Source: Lagopus muta
Lineage: Eukaryota; Chordata; Aves; Galliformes; Phasianidae
Direction of reading: 5' to 3'
Assembly: GCF_023343835.1 (NCBI RefSeq)
Contig: NC_064437.1
Location: forward strand, 50,542,972 to 50,606,971
Length of the DNA stretch: 64,000 nucleotides
In this document: positions 1 to 12,900 of the stretch, piece by piece
How positions within the stretch are numbered: position 1 is the first letter of the stretch
Layout of the letters: each line of letters opens with the position of its first letter
Notes under the pieces: model-generated
Seen by the model: the letters and a program-made list of their open reading frames with translations, nothing else
Databases searched by the model: none
Told to the model about the DNA's origin: nothing
Made by a program: the position numbers and the translations under genes

Positions 1-3000
1 ATATCAGTTCTTCAGTCTGATTCATTGCATTGCTACAAAAACAGCTGAGATGGTGTAACAGCAGGCAGGATTAAGAAGGTGAATGCATGATCAGGAGTTG
101 GGGCAAATGAAATTGGTGTACACACCAACACTGCCACTGAACAGTTGTTCACACTTTCTGCTGTCCACCCTTATACACCCTGTGACAATGTTTTCTACTT
201 TCTGTGAAATGTTTGAAGGCTTCCATACTGGTTGAATCCCAAGAAAAGATAATAACATTAAATTAAACAGTGTAATCTGCATGTAGTTCTAAGCTCAGTT
301 CAGTTCTCACTGAGTTCACTGTTTCAAGCTCCATACCTTCTTAGTGGACTTCTGTTGCCACTAAATTTAGTGGATAGAATTTTGGGATGCTCAGGGCCTG
401 ATGCTCGGTCTCACCAAACATTTACAGCTATTCTTTGTATGTATATGTAACAATTGAACAACTGTAGGTTCAGAGCAGCATCAAATCGGATCAGCTAGAT
501 TATTCCTGAAGAGTTAATGTAAGCATTGCTTGTGAGAAAAGGCCTGCATTTGAAGAATGCAAAGACAGAATCCTCATAGCCCCCAAAGTGTATTACAATA
601 CGAATTTCGAGGAAACCCAAACAAACAAGAAAAAAACCCAAGTCGACTTGGCAAAAAACAAAATCTGTTTTTTTTTTTTCCTGCTTGTATTTTATCATCC
701 ATTTAAGTAATTTTATTAGTATTAGTGATTCAGCAAGTAAAGAGTATAAGGCTGTGACAGGAATTTGTGATAATGCTGTAATTACCATGTGGGCGGACTA
801 ACAGCTTTTTATCAACTACATGCTAGCTTTAGAAAAGTAAATAAAAAACGTATACAACCCTCACTGCCTCTGACATTAAAAGCTGGCAGGAAAAGTACAA
901 AGCAGAGTCCTTGCATCTGAACGAGCTGTCATAAAATTATTTTCTGTTGTAGCCTGAGGACCAAGATAACATTTGAAACATGGATATTGGGATGTCAGCA
1001 GTCTCTTGATGATGGTACTCAGTGGGTAACAGATTAAGTTTCTATGTAGGGATGTCATTTACACAGGGCAGTTTTGCAGGGGTCAACATGGAGTTTACAT
1101 GCGTGGAGAGTTTTCCAGTGCCTGACAGTGGCTGGAAAGTCTTCAAGCCTGTAACAGAGCAATGGAAAATACAGTTTAACCCATTCCAGTGCTCAAAGAG
1201 GTCTTGACACTCTTTAAATCACAGAAAAGCATAAGCAAGGCACCACAGGCTGAAGTGTCCAAGTATATAATGCTTTTGAGTATAACTTAATTCTGGGACT
1301 GCAGCACAACTGAAGGAGAAGCCTTCTCCTTAGAGAAGGCTGCAGTGTGTGGGAGCCTGCCAAATAGCATATCTCTGAATGTCTTAATTAATTGCTAGCT
1401 AGAGTCTGTGATGAGATCTTGTCCAGAAGGCATTGTATTAAAAGTGCAAACTGTTATTAGAGTGAAGAGTAAGGCTGTTCCTGCCAAGGCAACATTTCCA
1501 AAGGAATAGAGCCTCTGGAGTGAACTGCCAAACAGCACAACTGTACTGCAAACAGAAAACCATCTGAAGTTTGGGGAGCACAGGGGTATGGTTCTTATAT
1601 ATTGATCTGAGGAAGCCATTCCATCTCTTACTTACAGAGGTAATGAAACAGCACAGGGAAACCAATAGATGTGTATCGGTTATGTGTGTAACTTCATTGG
1701 TTAACCAAAATCTGATGCCTAGCTACATTGTTCTTTTGAACATAATAATACAGTGATGGACATTGGCTTAGTTTTGTACAGTTTGTTTCTCAATAAATAT
1801 CCCAGTATTTTCTCAGTGTTGCCAGTAGCATTGTGTCTTTTTCTGCAAGGACCATACACCAAAGCATACAGAATTCATAAATGAATTTTTAGCACCACTC
1901 ATAGTATACCATGTTAAACACTTTTGCAGGATTGGATCATTTGCCTATGTTCTCAGCCTCTTGAAAACAGTTGCTTGGCTTATATTGTTGCAGTTTAAAC
2001 TTGGGAGTAAAAAATTGTCTGTATAACTGTTATTCATAATAGAATGAAGCAATTGGAATGAACCAATCAAAATGGAAACCAGAATAAAAACTACTGACCT
2101 AGAATTGTGTTAATTACATCAGAGATATGTGACATTTCCTAAGTGTTCAGACCTTTGAAAGGGTAGAGTGATACACAGGGGCTGTTCCTAATGTGGGACT
2201 GTAGTAAAAGGTCAGCTGTCAAAAACAGACGAGGATGCAGACATGTCTAGTTGTGTGCTGCCTGTGTATTTACCAGTCCTGAAGGCATAAGGACTGGGTC
2301 ACTGCAGCACACCATAAATCTTTGGAACAAGGGGCAGGGTTTTAGTTTGTGCAATCCTCTGAGTAAGGAGTATTGAGAAGTCTGGCTTGTTTCTTATGTG
2401 ATACTTCAATTGCAAACTCTTTGGATCAAAGTCTACCTGCATTATTTATTTGTACAGTCTCACCCAGTGGAGACTTGCTTATATGGATCTTCTATGCGTG
2501 CTTTGCGATATAAAATAATTAAATCAGTGATGATTGCTTCTTTTCTCTTTCAGTGACTAAAAATGAAAACAAATGAGCCAAATTCATTTGTTGCTTAGCT
2601 CTTATCTCATATGCATTCTCCTGATACCTCACCACAAATGGTATTGCACTGAGAGCTAAGATAGAAGAAATGCTCTTTTCTTTTTGTGATCCAAAACACC
2701 TGGAGTAACTTTTCCATGGTTGAGATATTTTATAAATTGAGCTCCCGCAGAAGAGTTCTTAGCACAGGAAAAGCAATTCAGATTCACAATCATGTGGCAT
2801 TATTTCTTTACAGACTTTTATTTGGTAAAGTTTCCTCCTTCATAGTGGTCCCCTTAGAGAGCCAGAAGCACAGACAATCTTATTACAACCAAATTGCCCT
2901 AATCAGTTTGAGGACAATATTCAGCTAAGCAGCTATTTCCTTTTCACTAACAAATTATGCTATTTCTTGTGGATACTGGGGGTTATAACTATAGAATAAA

Positions 3001-5800
3001 CAATGTAATTTTTAATAGTATCAGGCAACAGCACAATTACATTATGGTGTGGTTACAGTAGTATCTCATGTCACGATTTCTTCAACATCAGTAAATACAG
3101 GAGGTTCACACTGACCCATCATCTTCAACCTACAGCCATAGAACAATCTCTTTCAGTTGTGAAGATTCACTTCTTTGGGGTCTTGCCCTCAAATGAATCT
3201 ACGAAATTATCTAGATTTTTTATTTTCTGAGCCAGATGTTTTCACAGATCTGTAATAACTGTAACATAGGACTGCACTCTCACAAGGCTCAAAATATGTT
3301 CCTTCACTTCTAGTCTTTAATTGTAGCATTTTCTCCAATCCTGCTTTTAAAATTTCAGGCTTTGTAACCACCTGTCTCCTGTTTAGTACCCAGTTCTTGT
3401 GTGTTGCTGATGGACCCTCTACATGCTCTGGATTGCCTGCTCACCCTGCTCTGCCAGGTCACAATGAGCTGGTTGCCCACAGATGCATGTGAGCTTCTGT
3501 GAATTACTGCCTTGACTTTCAGATATTTGACTGAAAGTTGTTTCATTAATAGTTGTGTGGGAACCATACAGTACACATCCTTGCTTATACCTTAATTCCT
3601 TAGTTGTAAAAAATAGAGAGGCAACACAACCCCACAATTTAATAGTAACTGTATTTTATACTTTATATAACATTTTCCATCTGTAAAAAAGATAATGGGA
3701 ATCATAATACATATTTTGCAAGCACAAAACTGAGGCACTAAAGATGAAGTGAGTTGTGTGTATTCACATAAAATCAGTGGAAGCTAAGAATATGGCTTTT
3801 GTCTTCTGACTGCTAGGCTGTTGAAAAGTACACAAAAATCTGTCTGTCTAGCAAGTCCTAAGGTGGGACTCAGTGCAAATCAGTGAACTGAGTGTGTGAA
3901 ACAACCTGCTGTCCTTTGGAATCTCTAACGTAATTACCAATAATCCCTGTTGCACTGACTGAAATAAGTTCATTCTAAGCCAATCCTGTGTGACAATCTC
4001 AGTGCCAGTCTTCATTTTGCTTAGCATCTTGTACTGTTTTGCCAGTTCTGAATTAAAACCTTGGTTTTCATAGGCTAATATAGGATAATAGCAATCTGTT
4101 CAGGAGTGACACTGCTATGTAGCATCCCAGTTAAACAGTGAACACCATTAAAAATATGCACAACACATTCTGGATCTCCAAGTGCTCATTTAAACCCTAG
4201 ATTTACTCTAATCAAGGCAGCTTATTTGTCCTGGTACAGAACAAGCTCTTGGATAATTCATAGTTTATGGATTCACATTACATCCAAATTTTTCTTACTT
4301 GTATGGCATACAGTGCTGCTGTGTCTTCAGTACAATTCACTTTATATCACATTGCCCAGAGTCATGATGAACATACAGATGTAAATGAAATTACAATAAG
4401 TTGGTCCCTTGTTGCTGTGTATGTAGTCTCCAGTTTAAGATGGGTAGAACACTACTCAGACCCTTTTATTTATTTAGTTATTAACTTCTGAAGACACAGT
4501 AACTATCCTGTTCGTGGCTGGTGACTAAAGCACTTCTTGGGATATTGTACTTGCTGGATCAGCTTTAAATACTGTTGGTTCAATGTGTTGCAGGGTAGAA
4601 CAGAAAACCTACCATCTTAGGTATGGCAAAAAGTTTTAGTTAACTAAAAAGCTTTATTAGTTAACCTTTGCTAATTTGTTTTGACTGAAGCAGTCTACAA
4701 AGTATTCCTACAAGCAATTCAGCTGGTATATCCAAAAGGTGGGTAATCCTAGCAACCCTTACTTCCAAGCAGCTGAGGCCAATGGTCGTTCATCTGGCAC
4801 AGCTGTAGCTGGATGAAGCTGCATGCCCTCTATCAAGATAGGCAAGGCAAAACAAAAAAATCCAAACTGGGTTCATTTCTTCTCCAGCCTCTGAGATTGC
4901 AAATACCTGCTACCTACTCAAGTTAGAAGGCTTACTTGTGCTTTGTAAAACACCCATGATGCATGCCTGACCTCAGAAGTACAGTTGCAGGGCAACAAGA
5001 AAGGGGAAAAAAAACAACAGATTTTTCTTTCTTTGCTAAAGCCAAGACCAAAAGACTTTATATTGCAACACTGCAGGTCAAAACGCTGTGAATCGCATCA
5101 AGTTTTTATCGTGCTGAAGATTCTCAGTTAAAATTCTTCTTCCTAAAATGCCCACAGGTAAGGGAAAAGCATTTAGAGGGGATGACTGCTTCTGCTCCAT
5201 CTCCATGTCATGGTGAGGCCACTCTCTGGGCATGTCCCCCTGCTGCCTTTAAAAGCCAGGACTCCTGCCTCACTGCAGGGCATACGAAGGTGGTACAGAA
5301 TGGAGGACACCTTTGGCTGTGGATTTCCTGCAGACATCTACCTTCCTTATTACCAACTGTGAGTATTTACTGCAGGAATTCAAAAGCAATTTATGAGGCT
5401 TAGGTGTTACCTTGTGCTTGCACAGGGAGAGTAGCAGCTCGTTATTGCTGTGGGGGCTTAAAGCCCACATACTTTCCTTTTTATGTGCTTTTGGCCCTCT
5501 TCTTCCATGAGAAAGGGGATACTGTAATAATTCATCTTTCCTCTGAGAGAAACAGTGGGAAGCACAGGCGTGCTGCTGCCTTCATGCTGCCTTCATGCGT
5601 CCTCCATCCTCCTCCCAACCCGGAGAGCTAGGAAATCCAATCGCGGCTCTGGAGAGGATTCACCCTGCGGCCTCACGGTGCCATCCTTTTCTCTCCCCAC
5701 TTCCTCCTCTCCAAAAGCTCAAGGTCATTCCAACCATCTCTTCAGGGAGGAAAAAAACAAAACAAAACAAAAAAAAAAAAACCCACTGCAAAGCCGGGGC
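1..5800. other. Noncoding region upstream of TBC1D12
   Basis: I find no exon with a recognisable protein and matched splice sites in this stretch on either strand. The open frames present are under about 100 codons, begin at arbitrary ATGs and have no recognisable domain. Base composition is AT-rich to about 5.1 kb, then rises toward the CpG island. The only gene-like signal is a plus-strand poly(A) hexamer at 1792 with supporting flanks, listed separately. No CR1 copy is obvious here. Confidence 0.6.
1792..1797 (+). terminator. Candidate poly(A) signal of an unknown upstream plus-strand transcript
   Basis: An AATAAA hexamer is preceded within 25 bases by TTTTGTACAG, a TGTA element of the kind bound by cleavage factor I, and followed by a GT-rich stretch around 1815-1845. 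This is the usual order of a real cleavage site. No reading frame upstream inside the window supports a gene, so it could be the end of a long 3'UTR of a gene lying before base 1, a noncoding RNA, or chance. Confidence 0.35.
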
Positions 5801-6082
5801 AGTCCCGGTGCACCCCGCTGCCTGAGGTAAGCGCTGCTGGCCGGTGCTGCCCTCAACCGAGAGCTGCCGCCGGTGCCCTCGCCGCCCTGTCAGACCTCTC
5901 GGTATCCGCGCACGGCTCCAGGCGCAGCGCGGGAAGGGCCAGGAGGGGAGGGGCCGCCGGCTGCCTCCGTGGCAGAGCTGCGCGGCAAGGCAGGGAAATA
6001 CGGTGGTCACTGCCAGCAAGAAGGAGCCTCTCGCGGCAATACGGTAACGTGAGGGCTGGGCGGGTCCCGTCTCGGGTCCCGG

Positions 6083-6241
6083 ATGCGGCCGCGCCGGGAG
6101 AGGGCGCTCTCCTTCTCTATGGTGTCTCTCCGAGGGGCGGGCCCCGCGCCTGCGCGAGGCGGGCTCGCTGCCCCCCCGCCGAGGCCGCGGTCCCGGGCGC
6201 AGAGAGGCGGCTGTCAGCGATCGCGGCGCCGCCGGTGCTGA
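6083..6241 (+). other. Possible upstream ORF in the TBC1D12 leader (52 codons)
   Basis: An ATG at 6083 opens a 52-codon frame that stops at TGA 6239-6241, 87 bases before the main start. Its own ATG context is weak, with C at -3 and C at +4. The peptide is Arg/Pro/Ala-rich, as any frame would be in this composition, so only a regulatory role is plausible. It matters only if transcription starts upstream of 6083. Confidence 0.25.
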
Positions 6242-6328
6242 GGAGCGCGCCTCGCCCCGCCCCCCTCGGCCTCCGCCGCGCCGCGGGGGGGCTGCGCCGC
6301 CGGCACCTGCGGGGCTCCGCGGCGGCAA

Positions 6329-6987
6329 ATGGTGGGGCCGGACGATGGCGGAGCTCCGGGCGGTGCGGCCGTGCTTCCCGCGGGCCGGCAGGAGGCGGCG
6401 GCGGAGGAGGAGGCAGAGGAGGAGGACGGGGAGCGGGATGGGAGCCGGGGCCTGAGCCGCGGGAGCGGCGTGCCGGCGGCGGGGCGGGAGCGGCTGCTGC
6501 AGCGGTACCTGGCGGCGCTGGGCCCGGCGGCGGGCGGGCGGCGCTGCCCCGAGAAGGCCGCCAACGGGGCCGCCTGCGCCGTGGGGCCCCGCGGGAGGAT
6601 GACCAACGGGGACGCCGGCTTCCTGCTGCCGGGCGGGCCGCCGCCTCGGGAGGAGGGCGAGGAAGAGGAAGCGAAGCTGCACAACGGGGGCTTCCTCCTC
6701 TGCCCGCCTGGCCCGGGGGGCGGCACCGCCGCGGGCGCGGCGTTGGAGGAGCCGCTGCGGAGCTGCTGCCTGCGGGGCGAGGCGGGAGGCAGCCCCCCCA
6801 GCGGCCCCGCCGCCCCCGCCTTCACGGACGTGAGCCTGAACTCTCGCAACACGTACGAAGTAAGCCGCCGCCGCAGTGCCCCGGAGCACCTGCCTCCCGC
6901 CCCGGAGCCGCCGCAGGAACCGGCCGAGAGGGCACGGCGGGCGGGCATCGCCGGTGCCGGGAGCAGCTTGGCCGAGTTCTTCACCAG
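6329..6987 (+). CDS. TBC1D12: TBC1D12 exon 1 (residues 1-219, ends 2 nt into codon 220)
   Basis: GC-rich first coding exon. The ATG context is CAAATGG, with C at -3 and G at +4, which is not strong, yet the MVGP start agrees with the mammalian protein. Between low-complexity Gly/Ala/Glu runs lie short blocks I recognise from mammalian TBC1D12: [37 protein letters not shown] and LAEFFTR. The donor is CACCAG|GTACGG. Other long open frames over this exon on both strands are by-products of GC richness. Confidence 0.93.
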
Positions 6988-9900
6988 GTACGGACGGGAG
7001 GGCCGCCCTGGGCCGCCACCGGTCCTTGGGCCGCGGCTCTGCCCCGCGGGGGCCGTGTGCGGGGCTCGGAGGTAAAAGTGCTGTCACCGCTACGGAGCCG
7101 GTGCGCTTACGTGTGAGCCCGCTGCGTGCACCGGAGCGCTGTGCTGTCTGGAGGAACCCAGGGGTGCTGGTGATTAAACTGATGGTAAATAAGGCGAAAT
7201 TCTCCCTGTAGAAGCTCTTGATCGTGCCGTGCAGGAGGTGCGTCCTGGCTTTAATAATTTACAGCACGCTCTGTTGGACTTGTCCTTAAAGATGGGAGTT
7301 AACATTTGCTGGTTTCTGTTCTTTTGCTCTCCAAACCCCGGGACTTCATTTGTTGTGTTATAGTTGCTCTGGTAGCACAGAGGGTTGTTAGAAGACAGAA
7401 TAAGATTAAATTTACTAACTGAAAAGGGTTGATGTGGAAAGGCAGTGATTAGGAAGGCATGATCCCAAACAGAAATGGGCCTCTTTTGCCTGCCATTGCA
7501 AAAGGGAGGAGGTGGGCTCAGGACTGAGCGTAGTGGTGTGAGAGCTGTTATGCCTCTGCTTTGTGCCAAGCACGGACTGTGAGTTGGTCCCCTGTTCCCA
7601 CTGTTTCCTGTGGGTGTTTTTCCCCCCGTCCCCTTTTTTCCCTACTTTCTGTGCACTGCAGTACATTGCCTTCCCTTTGCTTCCTTGTTGCTTTTTGCTC
7701 CAGAGCTTTTGGAGAACTTTGGCTCCTAGAAAAGCCAGGACTTGGCGTGCCGTGGAAGTCGTTGTCAGCAGACAGGGACACTTTCAGTTTTCAGTATAAT
7801 ATCTGGAAAAACTTAATTGCATCTGTTGTGGCAGAAGCCAGAGTAGTGACACTGTGGTGAAGGATGAGTTTGCAGGATACTGTTTCATAGTCTCTTGCTG
7901 GCCCCGCTGGCTGTGCCGGGTGAGCAGTGCTGGCCTCAGGGACTGCCAAGCTCTGTGTATGTGTTGGTGAAAGTGTTGTACAGCACTGGGCAGCCACAAT
8001 GAGATTCATTAATGAAGTCCGGTTCTAATTTTTTTTTTTCTTACTAGTTGTTTTTTTTTTTTTTTTAAAGCCCAAGCTTCTCATACTTGATGCTCTTGTG
8101 TGCAAAATAACATGAGTTTGTGTTCTTGATTGCTTAGAAAAGTAGTAATAAAGGAGGCAGTCAATTCTTCTGACCTACTTCTGTTTTAAAAGCCTGGACT
8201 TCTCACTTTCTTAAAGTGCTTGGGTTTGTTCAAAACCAATGGTTGCCATTGTGAGTGGGTTTTTCTCCAGTTCTTCACAAAGAGAACTTTGCCTTGACTC
8301 TCAGCAATAGGGACTGCATTTATTGGAAATCACTCTATGATTGAATGCCCACCTCTTGTAGACCTTCCCCCACAGGTGATTGCTGAATGTTTAAATCATC
8401 AGGGAGTGGTAAATGTGTTGTTCTCCTGAACTTTAGATTGTGCTGTGTGGAAGCATCCTGTGAAGAGTCTTTGTTAAGAGGGCAGCTCGCTAATGCTTTG
8501 TCAGGACACAAACATTTTTCTCAGCATTGGAGGAAATGTGTGGGCTGTGCTAAATGCAGGTGTGTCTTGTATAGGATGCTTCACGCTTGTAATGCTCTTT
8601 GTCTAGTTTACAAGCTGTCTGAAATTCAGTAGCTCTTATGTTTTCCCAATAACTGTAATTATATGGCCCTTTCTTTTAAAAGGTGGACCTTTCTTGCTGC
8701 TATTTGGTTAAGAACTGTGTGAAAGTGAGGAGCAAGTCTGTATGAAAGCTCTGTGTTGTAACTGCCTGACCAGATGAATTCCCTTGCCATGGCAGATCTG
8801 GGTTAGGAGGCTGCTCTCTCCACCTGCTTATTTCAGTCTCCTTAGCTATCAGCCTGGCCTGCTCTGTAGCTTGCTGAAATGATCCACGTTCTGTCTTTGT
8901 GTCACTGAACTGGAGGAGAAGCTGCTGAGGGGAGGCAGGGGGAAGAGAGCAGCTGTGCAAAATGCTCCTTGTGTGGTTCTGCTGCAGGGAGAGTGCCTGT
9001 GCCCTCCAGGTGGAGGGAAACTTTCCCATTATCTCAGAAAAATTGTTACTGACAGGGCTTGCAGATATTTTTCAGTGAGCGTGGAGTGTAGTATTTCACC
9101 CTGGGTTCTTATCTTGTATGCATGCCAAATTGCTAATCCTATCAACTCAATGCTAACAGCTTTTTAATGGAAAATAACAGTTTTTGCTGCCTTTTTATTC
9201 TACTTCTCTGTTTCCCTCAGTGTATGAAGTGGGATTCCATCTCATGTGGGGTGTATGGAGCAGAGAGCAAAGCCCCTCATCTCCGCTGTGCTGCTGCCAC
9301 GGTTGGGTGCCTTCTGGAGAGTCAGCTCTTGCTCTGTTGTACTCCTGCATAGGGTTCGTAGCACAGCTGTGTGTAGGCACTGTTCAGAGCTCTGTGGTCT
9401 TGCATAGCAGCTTACAAGTGCAGTGTTCTCTTCTTAGGTTGTTCAGCTGATTTGTAGATGGTCCCAGTGGCTTACTGTTGACCACAGAATAATTCAGTGA
9501 GCAAGGGCATTAAATGGACAGTAGAATTAAGGCAGGGGTGATTACCATGGCTGCAGATCCTGCACCTCTTTTAAAGGTGATTTTACTTCATTTTTCACAC
9601 GTATCTTGTCAGGCATTTTCTCAACTCTTGCAGCTATTGTTCCTTCCTGAACTGCACTGATAAGTGTAGGTACCTGGTAGCTGACAGTTCCTGATTGCTT
9701 TCTGAGCCCTGGGTTCAAAGCTTAATGTTGACAACAGCAGTGGTATGTCCTTTGTTGTTGTAAAGCACCATTTTCCCAAATGCTTGTTTTCCAGAATTAA
9801 TCTAACAAGCTTTTCTTTTTCTGATAAGATCACAAAGAACTCAAATTGTAATTACCACTGCTGGTAGGTCTTCAGAATTTGCTGTGAGCAACAGTGCGGT

Positions 9901-12900
9901 AGGGTTGCAAAAGCATGTATGGTGTTGGCATACATGTGCTTATAGAAACTGCCTTAGCCTCATCCTTCCTCACTCAGAACTGCTGCACTTACTGCCCAGC
10001 AGTCTTGAGAAATCTTCACTCTTGAAGGTGGTAAAAAGCTGAATGGAGTTGATGTTTGTAGGAACAAAGAACTGAGAAACTGCTCAAGCCCACATTTTGT
10101 AAATGCAGTTCTGTGATTCATTCAGTAGGTAGTTCTTCACAAGCTGCTAATCTTCTTGCTTGGGAAAATGACCTTGACAGAGACTGTAGAGTCTGCAAAA
10201 CAGTTCTCTGAGCAGTGCTGCTCGTGTACTGCAGACTGTAGGTTACTTTCCATTTGTTATGGAGTAGCACTTGAAGCTCTTTGAGCTGTCTAACACACCT
10301 CATGTACAGTTGCATCTTGTGAATATAGAATTGATAGTTCTATGTGTATGCAGAGCTTTTCTGGTTCATAAATGGCTAAGAATTTCCAGGGAAGGAACTG
10401 CCCATCTGTTTTGGGGGTTTGGGTCCAAAAAGAATTGAGTGTGAACTGTCCTTACTGCCACAGATCTTCCGACCCTTCTGTACGTGCCAAGGTCAGAAAG
10501 CTGATCGATGGGATTTCGCAGGATTTAATCTATATTCATGTATTTCCTTTACCTTCTTGTTGACGTCCTGAAAGACTTGTGTTTTCTTTTTTTGTCCAGA
10601 CCTGAGGGATAGAGGTGAGAGAGAAAGGGAATGGGGATTGCAGAGCTTCTAATAGGTCAAGGAAATACGGTGACATTGGTTTCGGAAAGAGGAATGACAA
10701 AGAAGGGTTCAGGGACTGAAACAAAGCTTGCCCTCAGAAATTGTGCGGGCACTTCTCACCTTTCTGTTTCTGTCAGACCAAGTATTTTGTTTGTTGTAGT
10801 TGTTACTGTTTTGTTACTGAAGTGATCAGCAGATGCTTACAACTGTTGAGAATTACAGCTGCCTGGAGTAAGTGGAAAAGAGCACCTGAACCCAAGACTT
10901 CAAAGAATCGCTTCAGCCACTGTTCTTTTTCCCTGAGTTAGAGGCACATTCAGTTTCTTAGAAATAAGAAAAAGCATTCATATGATCAGAACGTAAACTT
11001 TTCCATAGGTTCTTCCCACACGGTTCACTAAGAACAATTTATTTGTGAAGTTGCGTTGACATGGTGGCCAGTTTCTGGCTTTCAGTCATATGAATGACAG
11101 ATATTGGCAACTTAAGGAAGTGCAGTCTCCAAAGTAAGACAAACAGTAGTAAATGCTTCAGCTTCAAACTCTGCTAATAACTGCACGCATAGAAAACTTT
11201 ACCAGAATTGTATGATTTTCTTACTGCATGTATAAAGGCTCTCCACAAGTGTTCTGCTGTAGCAAAGTTATTGAAGTGGCAGCAGCTTTGTTCTTATGAG
11301 TGAACTCATTCTGAGCAGCTTAAGAAAACTAGCAAGCTCTCAAGGTCTGGTAGCTGAAAATAGCTGTTAGACAAAGTTTCACTCCTAGCCCTTGTGTTGT
11401 ATAGTTTTTAAAGGGTGTTTTGTCTCTTGCTATTTGCTCTTCAGCTGGGAAGAGTTTTTTCTTTTTTGGGTGATGGGCAGTGCTTTAAGCTTTCTTTGGG
11501 TGTTGATGGCTCTGTGCTTCTCAGCCTCTTTATTATTGCTTCCTAAGGAAGTGAGACTGCTTCATACTGCTTCATGCTGCATCCTGATAGCCAGGTTTGT
11601 CACAATTCTCTGAGACACAGTGGGCTCTTATATGAAGATACTACGGGTTTTTGAGTGAAGGCTGGGTGGAAGGAGAAAGCCTGCTGCTGGTTGGCACTGT
11701 GTTGGTGGCAGCTGTGCAGAGCGCAGTGCTTCTGGCCCCACACTGGGATGGCAGTGTGAATGGTGGGTGCGTGCTCTGTGGGTGGACTTCTGACTTCAGT
11801 GAGGGAAAAACTGAATTTTTCAGGTATGAGTATTTTTTCATACTGAGAATAACACCTGTAGCCTGTGGGAGGAAGCTCTTGGCAGTTTTTTCGGACAGGC
11901 TTGCTGCTGCTGCCCCCTGTGTCACCAGGGTCTGGTTTGTACTGAGTAAGACGTGGTAGGAGAAGGGTGACCAGCATACTGAGCTGCTGATTCTACTTTT
12001 CTGCTTTTTGCAACATGGGAGACTCAGCTGTGGCTGGGTCACCCCCAGCAATGCTCAGTTTTCTCTCCTACTTCAGTTCCTAGTGCAGCCATCAGTGTAG
12101 GATCTTGTCTGTGCTGCTGCTGGGCATTAATGAGGATGTTTGTATGCTGGATGCCAGAATTCCTTACTAGGTAAACAAGCCATCAGCTACCAGAGGTATT
12201 TGGGCGGTTTGTAGCTGTGAAAGGGAAGTGGAGCAGATTGCAGAGCTTGCTGCTCCTCCTGTTCTGTAGGTAGCTGAGGGGGGGCGTGCAGAGTATCTTT
12301 CTTGCTCAGGCTCAATCAGGCTGCCAGGAGCAGTAAGCACCATGAGCTCAGGGGCAGTCCCTGAATGATACTGCCCTGTGCTGAACTTGGATCAAAGATC
12401 TGTAGGCTGTGTCAGAGGTGAAGATATCTCACCTTTGTCATGAAAATGTATCTTGGAATGGAGTCTTTGGACTTTCAGTGTAGTGCCTGTGTTGATGATA
12501 AAGCTGCTGACTTCATCTTAATGAAAATGAGTCACAATGAGAATGGTTTTAGGTAGTTTTGCCCTATTAGGTTGGGGATAATTGGAGATGTCTTGGTGAA
12601 TAGATGTAAGAACTTCTGTTGTCAGATAAAAAAGGGAATGCCTCATATCTACTGCTGGTATCTATCTTCACATCCTATATGAGCTGCTGCAGCTTGTCAA
12701 GCTAGGGACTGACATGTATGTTTGGCTTTATGGGATGAGTGGTATGGGATGGCTTGACTTGTAAGGTATAGAGTGTGGAAATGGACACAGCAAAGGCATA
12801 TGGGACATTATTAATGCAAGGAAGAAGAGGGGCTTCCCCTTAGTGGAGCTGAAGCAGCTGTTGGGTGGGTGGGGAAAGGGCTCTTCTGATACTGTTTTGT

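Larger units (their letters stand above)
5810..7090 (+). promoter_or_regulatory. TBC1D12: CpG island promoter of TBC1D12
   Basis: Base composition changes abruptly from AT-rich to very GC- and CpG-rich here and returns after exon 1. The stretch before the ATG has GGGCGGG-type SP1 boxes near 6135 and an NRF1-like GCGCCTGCGC at about 6146, and no convincing TATA box. This is the usual dispersed, housekeeping-type promoter. The transcription start cannot be read from sequence; it should fall between about 5.9 and 6.3 kb. Confidence 0.75.

Noticed and set aside
5660-7087. 475-codon minus-strand open frame over the TBC1D12 CpG island
   Set aside because: Composition is Arg/Pro/Ala/Gly-rich, as expected from stop-poor GC-rich DNA. 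It lies antisense to the well-supported exon 1 and has no domain.
6049-7116. 355-codon plus-strand frame overlapping TBC1D12 exon 1 in another frame
   Set aside because: Runs through the exon 1 donor without respect to splicing and encodes low-complexity Gly/Arg/Ala sequence. The MVGP frame matches a known protein.
7174-7569. 131-codon minus-strand frame in TBC1D12 intron 1, with similar frames at 11600-12051
   Set aside because: Low-information sequence; no recognised homologue, promoter or splice pattern.
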